A stretch of 24,688 bases of DNA from HGM13634 sp045537285 (GTDB lineage Bacteria; Bacillota; Clostridia; TANB77; CAG-508), in contig JAZSPC010000003.1 in assembly GCA_045537285.1 (NCBI GenBank), forward strand, positions 1 through 24,688. Direction: 5' to 3'. A program made the position numbers and the translations under genes. The notes beneath the pieces are model-generated. The model was not told where the DNA came from, ran no database searches, and was given only the letters and a program-made list of their open reading frames with translations. Below are positions 22,306 through 24,688 of the stretch, in pieces; position 1 is the stretch's first letter, and every line of letters begins with the position of its first letter.

Positions 22306-22878
22306 ATGATGATTGGTGACATGATTGCAAAAGCAAGAAAAGAAAAAGGTATGACAAAAACTGAATTAGCTAGACTTACAGATATTAATATTGGACACCT
22401 TACTCACATTGAAAAAGGAGAAAGAAATCCAAGCCATAAAGCATTAAAAAATATTTGCCAAGCTTTAAATATTCCATACCAACAATTAATGTTTACATAT
22501 GACAAATGTGTTAACGAAGAACAAGAAAGCTATAATCTTGTTAAACATATATCTTACAATAAATTAATAGCTGTTGACAGTATTGGTGGATTTGTTGATT
22601 GCCCACCTGATATACCAAGTTCAGCAATAGCTTTAAAAGTAAAAGATGATTCTATGGCTCCTGCCATAGCAAAAAATTCTTATGTTTTCATAGAATTCAA
22701 TTCTCCTTTATCTAGTAAAGATATTGGTTTATTCTCTTATAATGATAAAATTTTAATTAGAAAATTTTATTCAAGAAACGGAAAAATAACTTTAAAAGCT
22801 AATAATGAAGATTTTGAAGATATAAAAGTAAACGAAAATGACACATTTTATATTATTGGAAAAATTTTTGTAAAATAA
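22306..22878 (+). CDS. XRE regulator with LexA-like S24 domain
   Basis: A 190-residue protein with an N-terminal HTH (about 4-62; LARLTDINIGHLTHIEKGER) and a C-terminal LexA/CI-type S24 domain (about 85-190). The catalytic serine is present in DDSMAP (S116). In LexA, UmuD and CI the catalytic lysine sits in a hydrophobic-K-K/R-hydrophobic motif; here the stretch is IRKF, so the canonical position is Arg152 with Lys153 next to it. The usual Ala-Gly cleavage dyad corresponds to Gly94-Gly95 (SIGGFVD). Self-cleavage may therefore be altered or lost, though a one-residue alignment shift could restore the lysine. The family call is secure; SOS responsiveness is not. It is divergent from the small XRE gene and followed by the starch-binding-like gene with its own promoter. 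Confidence 0.87.
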   Translation: MMIGDMIAKARKEKGMTKTELARLTDINIGHLTHIEKGERNPSHKALKNICQALNIPYQQLMFTYDKCVNEEQESYNLVKHISYNKLIAVDSIGGFVDCPPDIPSSAIALKVKDDSMAPAIAKNSYVFIEFNSPLSSKDIGLFSYNDKILIRKFYSRNGKITLKANNEDFEDIKVNENDTFYIIGKIFVK

Positions 22879-22911
22879 TATAGAATTTAATAAATTTTTT
22901 ATGAAAAAGTA

Positions 22912-22940
22912 TTGATTTTAGTTTTTTTTAATAATATAAT
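22912..22940 (+). promoter_or_regulatory. Promoter of the carbohydrate-binding protein gene
   Basis: TTGATT (22912-22917), 17-bp spacer and TATAAT (22935-22940). GAGGAG follows before ATG 22976. Confidence 0.75.
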
Positions 22941-22975
22941 AATTCATACAAAAGAGAAAATTTGAGGAGTTAAAA

Positions 22976-23437
22976 ATGGAATTATCTAAGAATATATTTT
23001 TTAACACAGATAGATTAGTTCAAAATTCAAAAGTTAAAGTTTCATATAGTGGTGCATTATTTCAAGCAAATGCTGAAAATGTATTTATTCATTATGGTTT
23101 TGATAATGATTGGAAAGAATTAAACGAAATCGAAATGGTAAAAACAGATTTAGGTTTTCAAGCAGAAATAGAATTACCTACATACGAAACATTTAATTTC
23201 TGTTTTAGAGATGGAAATAATAACTGGGATAATAACGAAACAGCAAACTATGTATTCAATATAGAAAAATGCGAAATGGCATTAGCAATAAGAGAAGAAC
23301 TTGCAGTAGAAACAAAACGCCATTTAAGAAAATCTTATATTTGGAGCAAAAAAATAAGACTTGCTGTATATAAATTATTAGTATATGTTCCAAAATTAAT
23401 TTCTGGAAATTATAGAAGAAAATTATCAGAAGAATAA
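22976..23437 (+). CDS. CBM25/53-like starch-binding module protein
   Basis: A 153-residue protein without a signal peptide. Residues about 14-95 resemble the CBM25/CBM53 beta-sandwich: KVKVSYSGALF, VFIHYGFDNDWKE, then FNFCFRDGNNNWDNNETANY, with the conserved aromatic and WDNN-type loop. The C-terminal ~55 residues are basic and helical, without a membrane span. Small intracellular proteins with this module occur widely in Clostridia; binding of glycogen or starch is the family expectation, not something shown here. It has a strong promoter and a strong terminator and is monocistronic. Confidence 0.8.
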   Translation: MELSKNIFFNTDRLVQNSKVKVSYSGALFQANAENVFIHYGFDNDWKELNEIEMVKTDLGFQAEIELPTYETFNFCFRDGNNNWDNNETANYVFNIEKCEMALAIREELAVETKRHLRKSYIWSKKIRLAVYKLLVYVPKLISGNYRRKLSEE

Positions 23438-23441
23438 TATT

Positions 23442-23469
23442 AAAAGCACTTCATACGAAGTGCTTTTTT
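23442..23469. terminator. Bidirectional terminator between CBM and SDR genes
   Basis: Stem AAAAGCACTTC / GAAGTGCTTTT with loop ATAC (23453-23456), then a T run on the plus strand. It is shared by the two convergent genes. Confidence 0.9.
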
Positions 23470-23494
23470 GTTTTATCTTTATTTTATAAAAACT

Positions 23495-24220
23495 TTAAAT
23501 ATTCCATCCGCCATCAACTGAAATTACTTGTCCTGTTACATATTCATCATCTATTAACCATTTAATACTTTTTGCAATTTCTTCTGGTTTTGCAATTCTT
23601 CCTAATGGTATTTGATTTATTATTTCTTGTAAATCTTCCTTGCTTAAATCTTTATTCATTTCTGTTTCAATAATTCCCGGTGCTATGCTATTTACTCTTA
23701 TATTTGAAAGTCCCATTTCTTTTGCTAATGCTTTTGTTAGTCCATCTATTGCTGCTTTACTTGCAGAATAATGTACCTCACAAGATGCACCAATTCTTCC
23801 CCATATTGATGATATATTTATAATACAACCACTTTTATTATGTATCATATTTTCTAGTACTTCTTGTGAGCAATAAAATACAGAATTTAAATTCACTTGC
23901 ATTATATTATTCCAATCTTCTTCTGTTATATCCATAAAAGGTTTTATTTGATCAATTCCAGCATTGTTTATTAATACATCTATATTGTTATATTTTTCCA
24001 AAGTAAATCTAACTAATTCTTGTACTTCTTCTCTTTTTGATACATCTGCTTTAAATATTTCAATTTTTATATTTTTTTCTTCTAATTCTTTTTTGATTTG
24101 TTTTGCCTCTTCTTCTGAATTATTATAGTTTAATACTACATTATATTTTTCTTTTGCTAGTTCTTTTACAATTGCAGCACCTATTCCTCTTGAACCACCT
24201 GTTACAATTACTGTCTTCAT
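23495..24220 (-). CDS. SDR oxidoreductase, FabG-like (possibly EF-P 5-aminopentanone reductase, YmfI)
   Basis: A 241-residue short-chain dehydrogenase. The NADP(H) motif TGGSRGIG is at 7-14, NNAG at 85-88, and the catalytic set N110, S138, Y151 and K155 is complete. The stretch SSIWGRIGASCEVHYSASKA is characteristic, from memory, of Firmicutes YmfI, which reduces the 5-aminopentanone modification on elongation factor P. FabG (3-oxoacyl-ACP reductase) remains possible; no fab genes are nearby to support it. AAGGAG lies directly after the stop of the upstream HNH gene, 12 bp before this start, so the two genes are probably translationally coupled. Confidence 0.85.
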   Translation of the reverse strand: MKTVIVTGGSRGIGAAIVKELAKEKYNVVLNYNNSEEEAKQIKKELEEKNIKIEIFKADVSKREEVQELVRFTLEKYNNIDVLINNAGIDQIKPFMDITEEDWNNIMQVNLNSVFYCSQEVLENMIHNKSGCIINISSIWGRIGASCEVHYSASKAAIDGLTKALAKEMGLSNIRVNSIAPGIIETEMNKDLSKEDLQEIINQIPLGRIAKPEEIAKSIKWLIDDEYVTGQVISVDGGWNI

Positions 24221-24232
24221 TTCTTTTCTCCT

Positions 24233-24622
24233 TTATATTTTATATTTACTTCTTGCTTTTCTTCCCTTATTTAAATTTGCTCCTTTATATGTTGCTGTTA
24301 ATGAATGACAATTGGGACATAATAAAATTAAATTTTTTTCTAAATTATTCTTATAATTGCCATCAATATGTTCTACTTCTAATGGTATTTTATTAGTAAA
24401 TGGATTTACTTCTCCCCATCCACATTTAGCACATTTATTTTTATATTTATTTAATAAATATGTTTTTATATGATTTGAAATTTGATATTCTCCTTTTAAT
24501 CCATCAACCTTATTACTTTTCCATTGCTCAATATATTGTTTATATTCAAATTCTTTCTGACATAAATTAGAACAATATTTATTTCTATTATTAATTTCTT
24601 TTTTACAATTTAAACAGTTCAT
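24233..24622 (-). CDS. HNH endonuclease with N-terminal zinc ribbon
   Basis: A 129-residue protein. The N-terminal C3-C6/C17-C21 cluster looks like a zinc finger (MNCLNCKKEI, YCSNLC). The C-terminal HNH nuclease has structural zinc cysteines C64/C67 and C102/C105, and catalytic residues in VEHIDGN (H85, D87, N89) and CPNCHSLTA. Small HNH proteins like this are common in phages and as free-standing homing-type nucleases. I chose ATG 24622; the longer frame to 24679 would extend upstream over the promoter. Consensus promoter elements place transcript +1 at this ATG, implying a leaderless mRNA with no ribosome binding site. It is the first gene of a two-gene operon with the SDR gene. Confidence 0.85.
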   Translation of the reverse strand: MNCLNCKKEINNRNKYCSNLCQKEFEYKQYIEQWKSNKVDGLKGEYQISNHIKTYLLNKYKNKCAKCGWGEVNPFTNKIPLEVEHIDGNYKNNLEKNLILLCPNCHSLTATYKGANLNKGRKARSKYKI

Positions 24623-24628
24623 ACTAAT

Positions 24629-24657
24629 ATTATATAATTTTCTTTTCAAAAAGTCAA
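24629..24657 (-). promoter_or_regulatory. Promoter of the HNH gene, placing +1 at the start codon
   Basis: TTGACT (24652-24657), 17-bp spacer and perfect TATAAT (24629-24634) on the minus strand. Only six bases (24623-24628) separate the -10 from the ATG. Confidence 0.75.
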
Positions 24658-24688
24658 TGATGTAAAAATAAAAAATCAAGAATTAAGA

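Overview
The window is very AT-rich with densely packed genes. It has strong Shine-Dalgarno sites (AGGAGG type), sigma-A-like promoters (TTGACA-17-TATAAT), and Firmicutes marker families: an AbrB-type regulator, HU, DUF975, DUF378, a VanW/G5 wall protein, CapA-like and YkpA-like ABC-F proteins. Trp is read from TGG and no gene needs TGA recoding, so the standard bacterial code fits. An anaerobic low-GC clostridial (gut-type) bacterium is the best guess; no rRNA or species marker is present.

Layout. 1-800: the 3' part of a cysteine-rich protein gene, then tRNA-Arg(TCT) on the minus strand. 1044-7317: a single-module non-ribosomal peptide synthetase (C-A-T-R) whose adenylation pocket reads as threonine. 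It is followed after one base by a large membrane histidine kinase. Together they look like a small-molecule synthase and a sensor made from one transcript. 7342-9472 (minus): a three-gene operon of DinD, a second Bro-N protein and a MazG-like pyrophosphohydrolase, phage/stress-type cargo. 9668-10555 (minus): a ferritin-like/VIT1 membrane iron protein, divergent from a REC-HD-GYP response regulator (10674-11729), which is followed by DUF975. 12585-16767: Tex, a small orphan gene and an ABC-F ATPase. 16917-18467: DUF378 and a CapA-like metallophosphatase.

18546-19666 is a regulatory and nucleoid block: an XRE repressor gene with matching 17-bp operators at both ends, an AbrB-like regulator and HU. 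19722-21820: tRNA-Lys(CTT) and a VanW/G5 surface protein. 21937-22878: two divergent XRE genes, one with a LexA-like S24 domain, in a phage-switch arrangement. 22976-23437: a starch-binding-like protein. 23495-24622 (minus): an HNH endonuclease, apparently on a leaderless mRNA, coupled to an SDR reductase.

Most genes end in strong, often bidirectional hairpin terminators shared by convergent neighbours. The most unusual content is the NRPS-kinase pair, the DinD/Bro-N/MazG operon and the face-to-face promoters around the XRE gene at 18.6-18.9 kb. Functions come from motif reading only; no database search was run.
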